In this document: positions 34,585 through 47,449 of the stretch, piece by piece
How positions within the stretch are numbered: the first letter of the stretch is position 1
Layout: every line of letters starts with the position of its first letter
Assembly (NCBI GenBank): GCA_030068075.1
Contig: CM057829.1
Coordinates: forward strand, 85,861,132-85,925,131
DNA length: 64,000 bases
Reading direction: 5' to 3'
Origin: Paguma larvata
Taxonomy: Eukaryota > Chordata > Mammalia > Carnivora > Viverridae
Notes under the pieces: generated by a model
Database searches by the model: none
Seen by the model: the letters and a program-made list of their open reading frames with translations, nothing else
Told to the model about the DNA's origin: nothing
Translations under genes and position numbers: made by a program

Positions 34585-35430
34585 TAATCTATCCTGAAAA
34601 TGGGGAAAGTGGGATATCTTTCTCTTTCTCCTAAACCAAGAAAATCTAGAAATCTTTGGTAATAACGCTTTCACACTCCCAAAACTTTACAAATGCCTTC
34701 TTTGCACTCAGTTGCTTTATTTTCTGTATTGCAATTTGTTCATTTTGATCCCACTTACTAAGGTGTTCTTCCTTCCTGGCAGAAGTTGAGTAGTGGTGGT
34801 TTATGATGAGTCTGATGGAGATGGCCTCTGCCCCCGAGAACAGCCCTGGCACGTCAGCACGTGACCAGCCCAGGGAAGGCAATGTGCCCCCTGAGCTTTT
34901 CAGAACAGCAGTACCTTTTGCTGGTATACATATTCAAGGTTTTATTTTACTTTTTTACAATTCTTACCATAGTTTTTGTTTTCCATGTTCTCTGAATTTA
35001 TTGACATGTATTAGGCCTGATTTTTCTCTTGATCTCCAGAAAAACATATGTCCTTAGAACTGCTCTTCTGATCTAACTTCACTCTCGGGGGAAATTTTTA
35101 ACCACAGCTTCATTATCTTTAATAGTTGCAGGGCTATCCAAGATTTTATTTTTTTCCACAGTCCCATCTCATAAGGTGTATATATTTTCTCAAGTAAGTT
35201 TTCACAATTGTTAGTGTCTAGTTGTTTTGTTACCACTTAGTTATGTCCCCCCTTACATTCATAATGTAGATTTTTTTTTCTCCTCTTGATTTGTCTTGCC
35301 ACAGCTTTGTCTGGGTATATAACATACTTCTATTAAGTATATCTAAATTAACAGGGGTACTATAAATATGCACAACATAATAAACAAGCTAGTCCTAATG
35401 GATGTGAGTTCTGGATTGAATAGGATAGAG
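34585..35430 (+). other. KLHL32 last intron, unique stretch
   Basis: Intronic sequence between the MITE and the L1-D tail. No exon or named repeat recognised. Confidence 0.6.
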
Positions 35431-37316
35431 TGTTTTTTTGTTTTTTTTTTTTTTTTTAGTTTATTGAGATATTAACATTTAATGTATTAGTTTAAGTACA
35501 TAAAAATGTTATATGTGTATATATTGCTAAATGATCACCAAAATAAAGTTAGTTAACATTCATAACCTCACATAGTTACAGGAGTTTTTTGTTTGTGAGA
35601 AGAACTTTCAAAATCTACTCTCCTAGCAACTTCCAAATATTCAATACAGTATTGGTAGTTGTAGTTACCGTGCTGTACATTATATCCCCAGGATTTATTT
35701 ATAAGTAGAAGGTTGTATCTTCTCTTTTATTGAACTGTATATGACACACAATGTTACATTAGCTTCAGGCGTATAGCATTGTGATTCAACAGTTCTATAC
35801 ATAATGCCTTGTTCACAAGTGTTAACTAACGTGTCACAATACAGTGCTATTACAATACTGTTGACTATATTCCCTATGCTGTGCCTTTTATTCCGTGCCT
35901 TATTCATTCCATAACTGGAAGCCTGCAGGTCCCACTCCCCATCACCCACTTTGCCCAGCTCACACACCCACCTCCTCTGGAAACCACCAATTTGTTCTTT
36001 GTACATATGGGTCTTTTTCTGTTTATATATTTGTTTTGTTTTTAGATTCCACATATAAGTGAAATCATATGGTATATGTCTTTCTCTGACTTACTTCATT
36101 TAGCATAATATTCTCTTGGTGTCACAAATGGCAAGATCTCTTTATGGTGGGTTAATATTTCATTGTATACTTCTGTATCCATTTGTCAATCAATGGACTG
36201 TTGGGTTGCTTCTGTATTTTGGCTATTATTATAAATTATGCTGCAGTAAACATAGGGTATCTTTTCAAATTGGTGTTTTTGTATTCTTTGGGTAGTGGAA
36301 TTATTAGATCATATGGTATTTCTATTTTTAAATTTTTGAGGAAACTCCATCCTGTTTCCATAGCGTTTGCACCAACTTACACCCCCACCAGTAGTGCATA
36401 ATGATTCCTTTTTTTCCACATCCTCGGTGTAAATGCTCAATTATTTCTTGTCTTTATTATACCAGCTATTCTCACTGGCGTGAGGTGATTATTTCTTTGT
36501 GATCTCAGTTTGTGTCTTCTTCATGATAAGTAATGTTGAACATCTTTTCATATATCTGTTGACCATCTGTAATGTCTTTTGGAAAACTGTATATTCAGAT
36601 TCTCTACCCATCTTTTAATCAAAAAAATTTTTTGGTGTTGTATAAGTTCTTTATATATTTTGGAGATTAACCCCTTATCGGGTGTATCATTTGCAAATAT
36701 CTTTTCCTATTCACTTAGTTGCCTTTCCATTTTGTTGATGGTTTCTTTCACTCTGCAAAAGCTTTTTACTTTGTTACAGCCTCAATAGTTTATTTTTGCT
36801 TTTGTGTCCCTCGCCTGAGAAAACATATATAAAAATATGTGGCTAAGGTCAATGTCCAAGAGATTACTGCCTATGTTTTCTTTCAGGAGTTTTATGATTT
36901 CAGATCTCGCATTTAGGTCTTTAATGCATTTTAAGTTTGTTTCTTCTGTGTGATGTAAGAAAGTGGTCCAGTTTCATCCTTTTACATGTAGCTGTACGGT
37001 TTTCCTAACACTATTTATTGAAGAGACTGTCTTTTCTCCATTGTGTATTTTTGCCTCCTTTGTTATAGATAATTGATCTTACGAGTGTGGGTTTATTTCT
37101 GGGCTTTCTCTACCTGTTGCATTGATCTGTATGTTTATTTTTGTACCAGTCCACTACTGTTTTGATTAGTATAGCTTTATAGTCTATCTTGAAATCTGGG
37201 ATTGTGATACTTCCAGTTTTTTTCTTCTTCCATAAGTTTGCTTTTGCTATTCAGGGTCTTTTCTGGTTCCATACAAATTTTAGTATTATTGCTCTAGTTC
37301 TATGAAAAATACTGTT

Positions 37317-37495
37317 TGTTTTAAATTTTAGAATATGAACAGGGGAAAGGGGCAGAGGGAGAAAGAATCTGAAATAGGTTCTACCCTTAGAATGGAGCCC
37401 AATGCAGGGCTCCATCCCACAACCCTGGGATCATGACCTGAGCCAAAATCAAGAGTAGATGGTCTACTCAACTGACTAAGTTACCCAGGTGCCCC
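37317..37495 (-). mobile_element. Carnivore SINE in L1-D, 3'-shortened, with target-site duplication
   Basis: Body and head only, ending TTACCCAGGTGCCCC. The duplication AAAATACTGTT lies at 37306-37316 and 37496-37506. Confidence 0.92.
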
Positions 37496-38365
37496 AAAAT
37501 ACTGTTGGTTTTTTTATAGGATTACATTGAATATGTGGACTTCTTTGGATAATATGGGTCTTTTAATGATATTAATGCATTTACATGGCATATCTTTCCA
37601 TTTGTGTTTTCAGTCTCTTTCATTAATGTCTTATAGTTTTCAGAATACAGGTCTTTTCACCTTTCTGATTGTTTATTCCTAGGTATTTTATTATTTTGGT
37701 GCAATTGGAATTGTCTGCTTAATTTCCATTCTGCTACTTTGTTGTTAGTGTATAGCAATGCAACACATGTCTGTATATTAATTTTGTATTCTGCAACCCT
37801 ACTGAATTCATTTATCAGTTTTGATAGTTTATTGGTGGAATCTTTAAAGTTTTCTATGTATAGTATCATGTCATCTGTAATTAGTGACAGCTTAACATCT
37901 TCCTTACCAACTTGGATACCTTTTATTTATTTATTTATTTCCTAATTGGTGTGGCCAGGACTTCCATTACTAAGTTGAATAGAAAGGGCAAGAGTAGATA
38001 TCCTTCTTTTCATTCTGATCTAGGGGAAAAGCTCTATTTTTTTCCCTACTGAGTCTGATGTTAGCCATATGTTTGCAATACATGGCCTTTATTATATTGA
38101 GGTATGTTCTCCCTAAACCCACTTTGAGAACTTTTATCATGGACGGATGGTGACTTTTGTCAGATGCTTGTTCTGCATCTATTGAGACGATCATATGATT
38201 TTTGTCCTTTTATTTTGTTAATGTGGCATATCATGCTGACTGATTTGTAAATATTGAATCATCTATGCCTCAGCTGAATACTCCCTCTTGATTATGATGA
38301 ATCATTTTTTTTATTGTTGTTGAATTCAGTTTGCTCATCTTGTATTGAGAAGTTTTGCATCTGTG

Positions 38366-38598
38366 GGCATCTGGGTGGCATAGTCAGTTAAGTGTGTGAC
38401 TCTCTATCTCAGCTCACGTCATGATGTCACAAATTGTGGGTTCAAGCCCTGTACTGGGCTCTGTGCTGGTGGCAAGGAGCCTGCTTGGGATTCTGTCTCT
38501 CCTCCTCTCTGCTGCTCCACAGCCTGTTCTCTCTGTCTCTCTCTGTCTGTATGTCTCTCTTTCTCTCAAAATAAATAAACTTTAAAAATAAAAAGAAT
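38366..38598 (+). mobile_element. Carnivore SINE in L1-D, plus orientation
   Basis: Head GGCATCTGGGTGGCATAGTC and tail AAAATAAATAAACTTTAAAA. The duplication TTTTGCATCTGTG lies at 38353-38365 and 38599-38611. It is one of two SINEs parallel to KLHL32. Confidence 0.95.
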
Positions 38599-39317
38599 TT
38601 TTGCATCTGTGTTCTTTATGGATATTGGCCTGTAGCTTGCTTTCTTTGTAGTGTCTTTGTCTGGTTTTGGTATCAGGGCAATGCTGGCCATATAAATATA
38701 TTTGAAGTTTTTCTTCCCCTTCTATTTCTTTAGAATAGTTTGAGGAGAATAAGTATTAACCTTTGTTGATAGAATTCACTCATGAACCCATCTGTTCCTG
38801 GACTTTTGTTTGTTGGAATATTTTTCATTATCCGTTTGATTTTGTTACTAGTAATCAGTCTGTTCATATTTTCTATTTCTCCCTGATTTAGTTTTATAAG
38901 ATTATATGTTACTGGAAATTTACTGTTTCTTCTAGGTTATCCAATTTGTTGGCATATAATTTTTATAGTAGTTTCTTATGATCCTTTTGTATATCTGTAG
39001 TCAAGTGTTATTTCTCTTTTGTTTCTTACTCTTTTTCTGTCCTCTTTTTTTTTTCTTGATGGATCTGGCTAAAGGGCTATCAATTTTATCTTTTCAAGAA
39101 CTAGCTCTTCATTTCATTGGTCTTTCATATATATTTTTTTGGTCTTTATTTCATTTATTTCTGCTCTGAGCTATTATTCCCTTCCTTCTAACATTGGGTT
39201 TTGTTTGCGCTTCTTTTTCTATTTCTTTTAGGTGTAAGGTTAGATTGTTTATCATAGATTTTTCTTGTTGCTATAAATTTCCCTCTTAGAACTGCTTTAG
39301 CTATATCCCAAAGATTT

Positions 39318-39530
39318 TTTTATTGTTTTAAGTTTGTTTGAGAGTGAGAGAGAAAGAGTCTGAGTGGTGGAGGGGCAGAGAGAGTGAGAGAGAGAGAATC
39401 CCAAGCAGGCTCTGTGCTGTCGATGCAGAGGTGAATGTGGGGCTTGATCCCACAAACTCTGAGATCATGACCTGAGCCAAAAGCAAGAATCAGACACTTA
39501 AATCGACTGAGCCACTGAGGCACTCCTTTG
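39318..39530 (-). mobile_element. Carnivore SINE in L1-D with target-site duplication
   Basis: Head at the right (GAGCCACTGAGGCACTCC). The duplication TCCCAAAGATTT lies at 39306-39317 and 39531-39542. Confidence 0.95.
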
Positions 39531-40419
39531 TCCCAAAGATTTGACTGTTGTGTTTGTATTTTCATTTGTCTCCATGTATTTTTTTCATTTCCTTTTCGAT
39601 TTCTTCATTGATCCATAGGTTGTGTTGTGCATGTTGTTTAGTCTCGACATATTTATGCTTTCCTTGCAATTAATTTCTAGTTTCTTATGATTGTGGTCAG
39701 AAAGGTGATTGATATGACTTCAGTCTTCTTAAAAGTACTGAGACTGTTTTATGGCCTAACATGTGATCTATCCTGGAGAATGTCCCATGAGTACTTGAAA
39801 AGAATCTGCATTCTGTTGGTTTGGGATAGAATGTTTGGTATATATCTAGCCTAATGTATATCTGCCTGGATGGACAGTCCATTGCTGTAGGTGGGAAGTT
39901 AAAGTCCCTTACTATTATTTTATGATGTCAATTTCTTCCCTTATGTCTGTTAATATTTATGCATTTAGATGCTCCAGTGTTAGGGGTAAAGATAATTACA
40001 ATTGTTATATCTATTTGTTTGACCGATTCCCTTTATCATTATGTAATTCTTTTGCTTGTCTCGTTATAGTCTTTGTTTAAAAGTCAGTTTTGTCTGATAT
40101 AACTATTACTTCTTGGTATTTTTTTTTCTCTTCCATTTGCTTGGAATATCTTTTCTATCCCTCCACTTATAGGCCGATATGTATCTTTAGGTCTGAAGTG
40201 AGTTTTGTATTGGCAACACATAGATGAGTCTTTTTTTAAAAAATCTATTCTATCACTCTATGTCCTTTGGAGCATATAGACAATTTACATTTAAAGTAAT
40301 TATTGATAGGTATGCATTTTGCATGTTATTGCTTTCTGATTCTTTTTGTAATTCTTCTGTTACTTTATTTCTTGCTCCCTGTCCTTGTGATTGATGACTT
40401 TCATTAGTGTAATGCTTGT

Positions 40420-40451
<32 letters not shown>

Positions 40452-40543
40452 ATCTGTTTTGGTTACTATAAGTTCATATACAACATATAAAGTATATAGT
40501 AGTCTATATTAAGTTCATGGTCACTTAAGTTTGAACACACTCT

Positions 40544-40772
40544 TTTTTTTTTAATGTTTATTTTTGAGAGAAAGAGAGACAGAGACAGACAGAGAGAGAC
40601 AGAGCATGAGTGGGGACGGGGCAGAGAGAGAAAGGGAGACACAGAATCTGAAACAGGCTCCAGGCTCTGAGCTGTCAGCATAGAGCCCAATGTGGGGCTC
40701 GAACTCCTGAACCATGAGATCATGACCTGAGCCGAGTCAGACACTTAACCAACTGAGCCACACAGGTGCCCC
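40544..40772 (-). mobile_element. Carnivore SINE in L1-D with target-site duplication
   Basis: Full copy ending GAGCCACACAGGTGCCCC. The duplication AAGTTTGAACACA(C/T)TCT lies at 40527-40543 and 40773-40789, with one difference. Confidence 0.95.
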
Positions 40773-41934
40773 AAGTTTGAACACATTCTAAAAGAATTTT
40801 AATTTTATTCCCTCACTCCATATTTTATGTATGTAGTCATATTTTACATCTTTTTATTTTGTGAGTCCCCTTAACTAAATTTTAGGATATTATTGGATTT
40901 ATGACTTTTGTCTTTTAACCTTCATTCTAGTTTTAGAATTGATTGCTCTACTACTTTTACTGTGTATTTGCTCTAACTCATTACATTTTTTGCTTTCATA
41001 GTTTTCTTCTAATTATTGTCTCTTCCATTTAAAGAAATCCCTTTGACATTTCTTGTAAGAGTGGTTTAGCGGTGATGAACTCCTTTTTGTCTGGGAAACT
41101 CTTTATCTCCTCTCAAGTTTGAAAGATCACCTTGCCAGATAGAGTATTCTTGGTTGTAGGTTTTTTCCTCTCAGCACTTTGAATGTATTCTGCCACTCCC
41201 TTTTTGCCTACAAAGTTTCTGCTGAAAAATCCAATGATAGCCTCCTGGGGTTTTCCTTGTATATAAATAGTTGCTTCTTCCTAGCTGCTTTTAAAATTCT
41301 GTCTTTAATCTTTGACATTTTAATTATTATGTGTCCTGGTGTTTATCTCCTTGGGTTCATTTTGTTTGAAAGCTTTTGTGCTTTCTAGGCCTAGATATCG
41401 GTTTTCTCCCCCAGGTTAGGGAAGATTTCTGCTATTGTTTCTTTAAAAAAAGATTTCTGCCCCTTTCCTTTTCTCCTCCTTGGGATCCCTGTGAGGAGGA
41501 TGTTTGTTCACTTGATGGTGTCTCAGAAGATCCCTCAGAAGATCTCAACCTATTTTCACCTTTTAGAATTCTTTTTTATTTATGCTGCTCAGCTTGAGTG
41601 CTTTCTATGACCCAGTCTTCCAAAGTACTGATCTATTCTACACCCACTAATGTACTGTTGATTTCCTCTAGTATATGTTTCATTTCAGTTATTCTTCAAC
41701 TCCAATTAGTTCTTGTTTATGTTTTCTCTTTATTAACATTCTCACTAAGTTTATCCACTCTTTCCCAGTCCAGTGAGTATCTTCAGGACCATTATTTTGA
41801 ACTCTTTATCAGTTAGATTGGTTATCTCTGTTTTTTTGTTCCTTTTCTAAGATTTTTTTCTTCTTTTATTTGGAGCATATTCCATTTCCTCATTTTGATT
41901 GATTTTTCTCTATTTGTTTTTATGAATTAGGCAG

Positions 41935-42625
41935 AACAGTGACTTCTCCTAAACTCAAAGGAATGGTCTTGTGTATGGTTGTCTCCTGGGTAGTCTGTGT
42001 GTACCTGGTGACTTTGACTAGCTGGAATGGAGCTGTGGCTAGTGTGGCCTGGAGGTGCCAGGACATTGTGTGCTGGGGCTGCTTTGGGACAGCCTGAACT
42101 GAATGCCCTGGTCAGGGCATTTTCAGGACTAACCTCAGAGGATGACATCGTATGATAGCTCAGGCCGAAGTGTGTGCATACTGGGGGTTCCCAGTACTCT
42201 CTGCACAGAGGGTGTTTTGGCAGTATAGTTGAAGCTGACAGGGGTGAAAGGGTATCCCAGAGTGCTCCACATGAGGGGTGTCCTGGTGGTGGCTGGAGTA
42301 TAGGCAGATGTGGTTAGGGTGACCTGGGGCATTCTGCACAGGGACATCATGGTGGAACAGCTGAAACCTAGGTGAGGCATGGGCAGGGGGTATCCTGGCA
42401 AGTCCTCTGGAGGTGAAGTGGTTTGTGCCTAGAATGTTCAGTAGTAATTTGCACCAATATCACTTTGGAGTGATGGCTGGAGCTGTAGTGAGTGCTTGAT
42501 AAGGATGTCTTCTGTGCTGCACTAGGGCTGCCTTGACCAGGCAGCTGGGGCTGGTGTGTGCTAGGGGCCCAGGGCTCACTAAGGCATATGCCAGCTAGGG
42601 TACCTGGAGCTTGCTTCTAACCACC
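41935..42625 (-). repeat. L1-D 5' UTR with degenerate internal repeats
   Basis: G-rich sequence in which short phrases recur imperfectly (in plus orientation: TGTCCTGG, GGTGNCCTGG, GCTGGAG, CACTCTNCACA). The same arrangement is in the L1-F 5' UTR (54420-55745), so both belong to an L1 subfamily distinct from L1-C and L1-E. Confidence 0.65.
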
Positions 42626-42754
42626 CTGTCAGCCGGGATCATACAATGTTTATCTTTTCCTGTCTGACTTCTTTCATTTATCATAAACACTGTCATGCCC
42701 ATCCATGTGGTTGCAAATGGCAGACTGCATTCTTTTTTACGGCTGAATATTATT

Positions 42755-42776
42755 TGTGTGTGTGTGTGTGTGTGTG
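42755..42776. repeat. (TG)n microsatellite
   Basis: About 11 TG units within the L1-E 3' region. Confidence 0.95.
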
Positions 42777-45107
42777 GTACATGTGTATGCGTCCATTCAA
42801 TCATTAATGGACACTTAGGTTGTTTCTGTGTGTTGGTAATTATAAACAATGCTTCACTGAACATAGAAGTACAGATATCTTTTCAAGCTAATAATTTAAT
42901 TTCCTTCAGATATATACCCAGAAGTGGTATGGATCCTATGGTAGTTTCATTTTTAATTTTTTGAGGAAACCTTCATGCTGTTTTTTGTACCAATTTATAG
43001 TTGGAACAACAGTGTACAAGAGTTTCCTATTCTTCAAATCCTCACCAATGCCTATTATTTCCTGTCTTTTTGATGACAGCCATTCTAACAGGTGTGAGGT
43101 GATGATTCATTGTGGTTTCCATTACCATTTCCCTGATGACCAGTGATGTTGAGCACCTTGTCACATACCTGCTCGTTATTTTTATGTCGTCTTTGGGAAA
43201 ATGTCTATTCATATCCTCTGCTCGTTTTTAATCAGACTGTGTTTTTCTGTTGAGTTGTAGGACTTCTTTATAGTGTTTTGGATATTAATCCCTTATCAGA
43301 TACATGATTTTAAAATACGACCATTTGGTAGTTTGGCTTTTCATTTTCCTTTGTGCAGATGGCTTCCTTTGGTGTGCAGAAACTTTTTAGTTTCATGTAG
43401 TCCTACTTTATTTTTGCTTTTGTTGCCTTTGTGTCAAGTCCAAAAATTCATTGCCAAGACCAATGATTTTCTTCTAGGACTTTTATGGTTTTGGTCTTAT
43501 GTCCAAGTCTTTCATCCATTTTGAGTTGATTTTTGTGTACGGTGAAAGAGAAGGGTCCACTTTCATTGTTTTGCATGTGGCTGTCCAGTTTCCCCAACGC
43601 TTTTTACTGAAGAGACTATTCTTTCTCTCATTTGTATATTCTTGGCTTCTTTGTCAGAAATTGACCATATATGTATGGGTTTACTTATGGGCTCTCAATT
43701 TTGTCCTGTTGATCTATGTGTCTGTTTTTATATTTTAAACACACTGTTTGATTTACCATAAGTTTATATAATATATTTGAAACCAGAATTTGTAACGACT
43801 CAAGCTTCGTTCCGCCTTAAGATTGATTTGGCTATTTGGGGGTCTTTTGTGGTTCCATACAAATTTTAGAATTGCTTTTTCTTTTTCTGTGAAAAACGCA
43901 ATTGGAATTAAGATAGGGATTGCATTACTTCAATAGTATGGACATTTTAATAATATTAATTTTCCCAATCAGTGAATGCAGAATATCTTTCCATTTATTT
44001 GTGTCTTTTTCAATTTCTTTCATCATTATCTGATAGTTTCTAGTGTACAGATCTTTCTCCTCCCTGGTTCTGTTTATTCCTTGATATTATAAATGGGATT
44101 CCTTTCTCAATTTCTCTTTCTGATAGTTTGCTATTAGTGTATAGAAACACAACTGATTTTTGTATATTGAATTTGTATTTTGACTCTTTACTGAATTTAC
44201 TAGCCCTAATGTTTTTTTTTTTTTTTTCACGGAGTCATTAGAGTTTCTATATATAATATGTCATCTGCAAATGAAGGCAGTTTTATATCTTTCTTTCTGA
44301 TTTCGATGTCTTTTATTTCTTGTTTAATTGCTTTGGCTAGGATTTCTAGTACATTTTTGAATAAAGTGGCAATAATGAGCATATTTGTCAACTTCCTAAC
44401 CTTAGAGAAAAAGCTTTTAGCTTTCACTTAATTATATTAGTTGTAAACTTGTCATATATGGCTTTTATTATGTTGAGGCATATTCCCAGTACTCAGTTTT
44501 TTAAAAATATTTTATTATGAATGTCGAATTTTGTCAAATGCTTTTTCTGTATCAATTAGATTATTTGATTTTTATGTTTCATTTTGTATATGTGATGTAT
44601 CACATTGCATGTGTTGAACTATACTTGCATTGCTGGAATAAATCCCACTTGAACATAATATATGAAACTTTTAATGTATTGTTGAATTCAGTGTGCTAAT
44701 AGTTTCTTGAGGATTTTTGCTTCTATATTCATCAGGGATATTGGCCTGTAATTTTCTTTAGAGTGCTTGTGTGCTTTTGGTATTTAGGTAACGCTGGCCT
44801 TGTAAAACGAGTTTGGGAATGTTCTTTTCTATTTTTTATAAACCTTTGAGAAGTATTTGTATTTATTCTCTAATATTTATTATTTCCTTGTACTGTTTTT
44901 TTGTTGTTCGTTTTGTTTTTTGTGTTTTACCCCTTGTACTGTTGTTGAGTTTTATTCTTCTTTTTCTAGCCCCTGTGGAGTCTAAGGTCAGGTTGTTTTA
45001 GATTTCTCTGACTTCATAAAGTAGGCCTCTATTACTATAAACTTTCCTTTTCGAAGAGTGTTTGCTGAATCCCAAAGATTTTGGAACATTGTGTTATCAT
45101 TTTCATT

Positions 45108-45143
45108 TGTGTGTGTGTGTGTGTGTGTGCGCGTGTGTGTGTG
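45108..45143. repeat. (TG)n microsatellite at a SINE tail
   Basis: TG units with one GCGCG interruption, directly at the tail side of the next SINE fragment. Confidence 0.93.
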
Positions 45144-45238
45144 TTTTAAAATAAGCTCTACATCCAATCTGGGGCTTGAACTCATGACCCCAAGATGTAG
45201 GGTTGCATACTTTACCATCTGAGCCAGCCAGGTATCCC
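45143..45238 (-). mobile_element. Short carnivore tRNA SINE fragment
   Basis: About 95 bases with TTTTAAAATAAGCTCTACAT, GGGGCTTGAACTCATGACCC and GAGCCAGCCAGGTATCCC. This is the shorter variant lacking the GA-rich body. Confidence 0.85.
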
Positions 45239-46683
45239 TTCAGTGTGTCTTCGATTTCTTCTTTGATTTCTGCTTGTCTCATTCACTGTTTAGTAACCTG
45301 TTATTTAATCTCTATATATTTGTGTTCTCTCCAAAAATTTTTTTTTGTTCACTTCTAGTTTTATAGTGTTCTGGTTGGAAAAGATGCATAGTATGACTGA
45401 AGTCTTTTTGAATTTGTTGAGACTTGTGTATTCTGCTGTTTTAGGATAGAATGTTTTGAATGTATCTGTTAGACCTGTCTTGTCCAATGTGTCCTTCAAA
45501 GCCACTGTTTCTTTGTTGATTTTTCTGTTTGGATGATCTACTGATTGGTGTAAGTGGGGTTTTAAAGTGCTCTACTCTTACTGTATTACTGTTGATTACT
45601 TCCTTTATATTTGTAATTAGCTGCTTTATGTATTTCGGTACTCTTCTGTTAGGTGCATCAATATTTATAATTATTACAATTCTTGTCCCCTTATGATTAT
45701 GTAAGGTCATTCTCTGTCTTTGGTTACAGAGTTTGTTTTCAAGTTTATTTTGTCTCATAAATATTGCTACCCCAGCTTTCTCTTCACTTCCATTTCCATG
45801 ATAAATGCCTTTCCATTCCTTTACTTCCAGTCTGCATGTGTCTTTGTGTCTGAAAGGAGTCCTTGTAGGCAGCATGTAGATAGGGCTTGTTTTGTATCCA
45901 TTCCATCATCATATGTCTTTTGATTGCAGTGTTTAGTCCATTGACATTCAAAGTAATTATTTATAGGTATGTACTTATTGCCATTTTGTTACTTGTTTTA
46001 TTACTGTTTTGTAGTTCTTCTCTATTCTTTTGGTTTCTTCTCTTATGGTTTGTTGGCTTTCTTTAGTGGTATACATGGGTTCCTTCTCTTTATTTCCGCA
46101 TATATATTATTGGTTTTTGATTTGTGGTTACTGTTCAGTTTGTATATAACTTCTTATGCATATACCAGTCTATATTAAATTGATGCTTTCTTAAGTTTGT
46201 TAAAAGCACAAAATTTTTACTACTCTCTCCCCTACATTTTAGGTACATGTATCATTTACATCCTTTTATTTTGCGAATTCCTTGACTAATTTTTAATTTT
46301 ACTGCTTCTGTGCTTCCTGCTTTTACTTCTGCTTGTGGTCTTCCCTTTCTCAAAGAGTCTTTTTTTAACATTTCTTATAAAGTTGGGTTAGTGGTCATGA
46401 ATTCTTTTAATTTTTGTTTGTCTTGGAAACTCTTGCCTCTCCTATCTGAACGATAACTTCACTGGACACAGTGTATTTGGCTGCAGTTTTTTTTTTTTTT
46501 TTTTTTTTTTTGTTTTTTTAGCACTTCGAATATATCATATCATTCCCCTCTGGCCTGCAGAGTTTCTGCTGAAAAAATCCGCTGATAGCCTTTTGCGGTT
46601 TTCCTTGTATGTAACTTTTTCACTGATTTTAAAATTCTCTCTTTATCACTAGTTTTTGCCATTTTAATTACTGTGTGCCTTTT

Positions 46684-46869
46684 AAAAAATATTTTTGAGA
46701 GAGCATGCGAGAGGGAAGGACAGAGAGAGAGAGAGGGAGACAGAATCCCAAGCAGTCTTCATGCTTGTCAGCATAGAGCACGATGAGGGGCTCAAACTCA
46801 CGAAATGTGAGATCATGACCTGAGTTGAAATCAAGAGCAGGATGCTTAACTGAGTCACCCGGGTGCCCC
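46684..46869 (-). mobile_element. Carnivore SINE in L1-E with target-site duplication
   Basis: Head at the right (GAGTCACCCGGGTGCCCC). The duplication ACT(G/A)TGTGCCTTT lies at 46670-46683 and 46870-46882. Confidence 0.93.
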
Positions 46870-47449
46870 ACTATGTGCCTTTTAGTGGACCTCCTTGGGT
46901 TGAATTTATTGAGGGCTCCCTGTGGCTCCTGGATCTGGATTTGTTTCCTTCCCCAGATTTGGGAAGTTTTCAGCTATTATTTCTTGAAATAAATTTTCTG
47001 TCTCCTTTTCTCTCTCTCTTCCTTCTGAGATCCCTGTAATGTAAATGTTATTAAGCTTGATGGTGTTCCTTCATTTCTTTATTCTCATTTTTCATTATTT
47101 TTTTTTCTCCCTCCTGTTCGGCTTGGTTGATTTCCATTACTTTGTCCTCCAGGTCACTGAACTGTTCCTTCTGATTCCTGTGGTCTACTATTTATTCCAT
47201 CTAGTGTGTTTTTAATGTCATTTATTGAATTCTTCAACTCTAATTGTTTTCTCCTTATTGAAGGCCTCCCTGAGGTCCTCCACTCTTAAGTCAGGTATCT
47301 TTATGATCATTACTTTAAATTCTCTATTAGGTATATTACTTATATCTGTTTCACTTAGATCTCTTGCTGTGGTTTTGTCTTGTTCTTTCCTTTGGGACCT
47401 AGTCCTCTGTTTCCTTAATTTGTCTAACTCTGTTTCCATGTATTAGAAA

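Larger units (their letters stand above)
35431..42625 (-). mobile_element. L1-D: long old L1 with 5' UTR
   Basis: Minus-strand L1 read from a T-tract (35431-35457, the A-tail) through 3' UTR-like sequence (35458-36050), ORF2 (about 36100-40310), ORF1 (about 41050-41900) and a repeat-bearing 5' UTR (41935-42625). Two successive 3' UTR-like stretches (35458-35700 and 35705 on) may be two element ends. RT traces include SIDAEQASDK at 37970-38194 and [13 protein letters not shown] at 37657-37869. Four SINEs interrupt it. All reading frames are broken. Confidence 0.82.

Noticed and set aside
45108..45143. CRISPR-like or satellite repeat array
   Set aside because: Simple dinucleotide repeat at a SINE tail; all repeat arrays seen are microsatellites, SINE bodies or L1 5' UTR modules.
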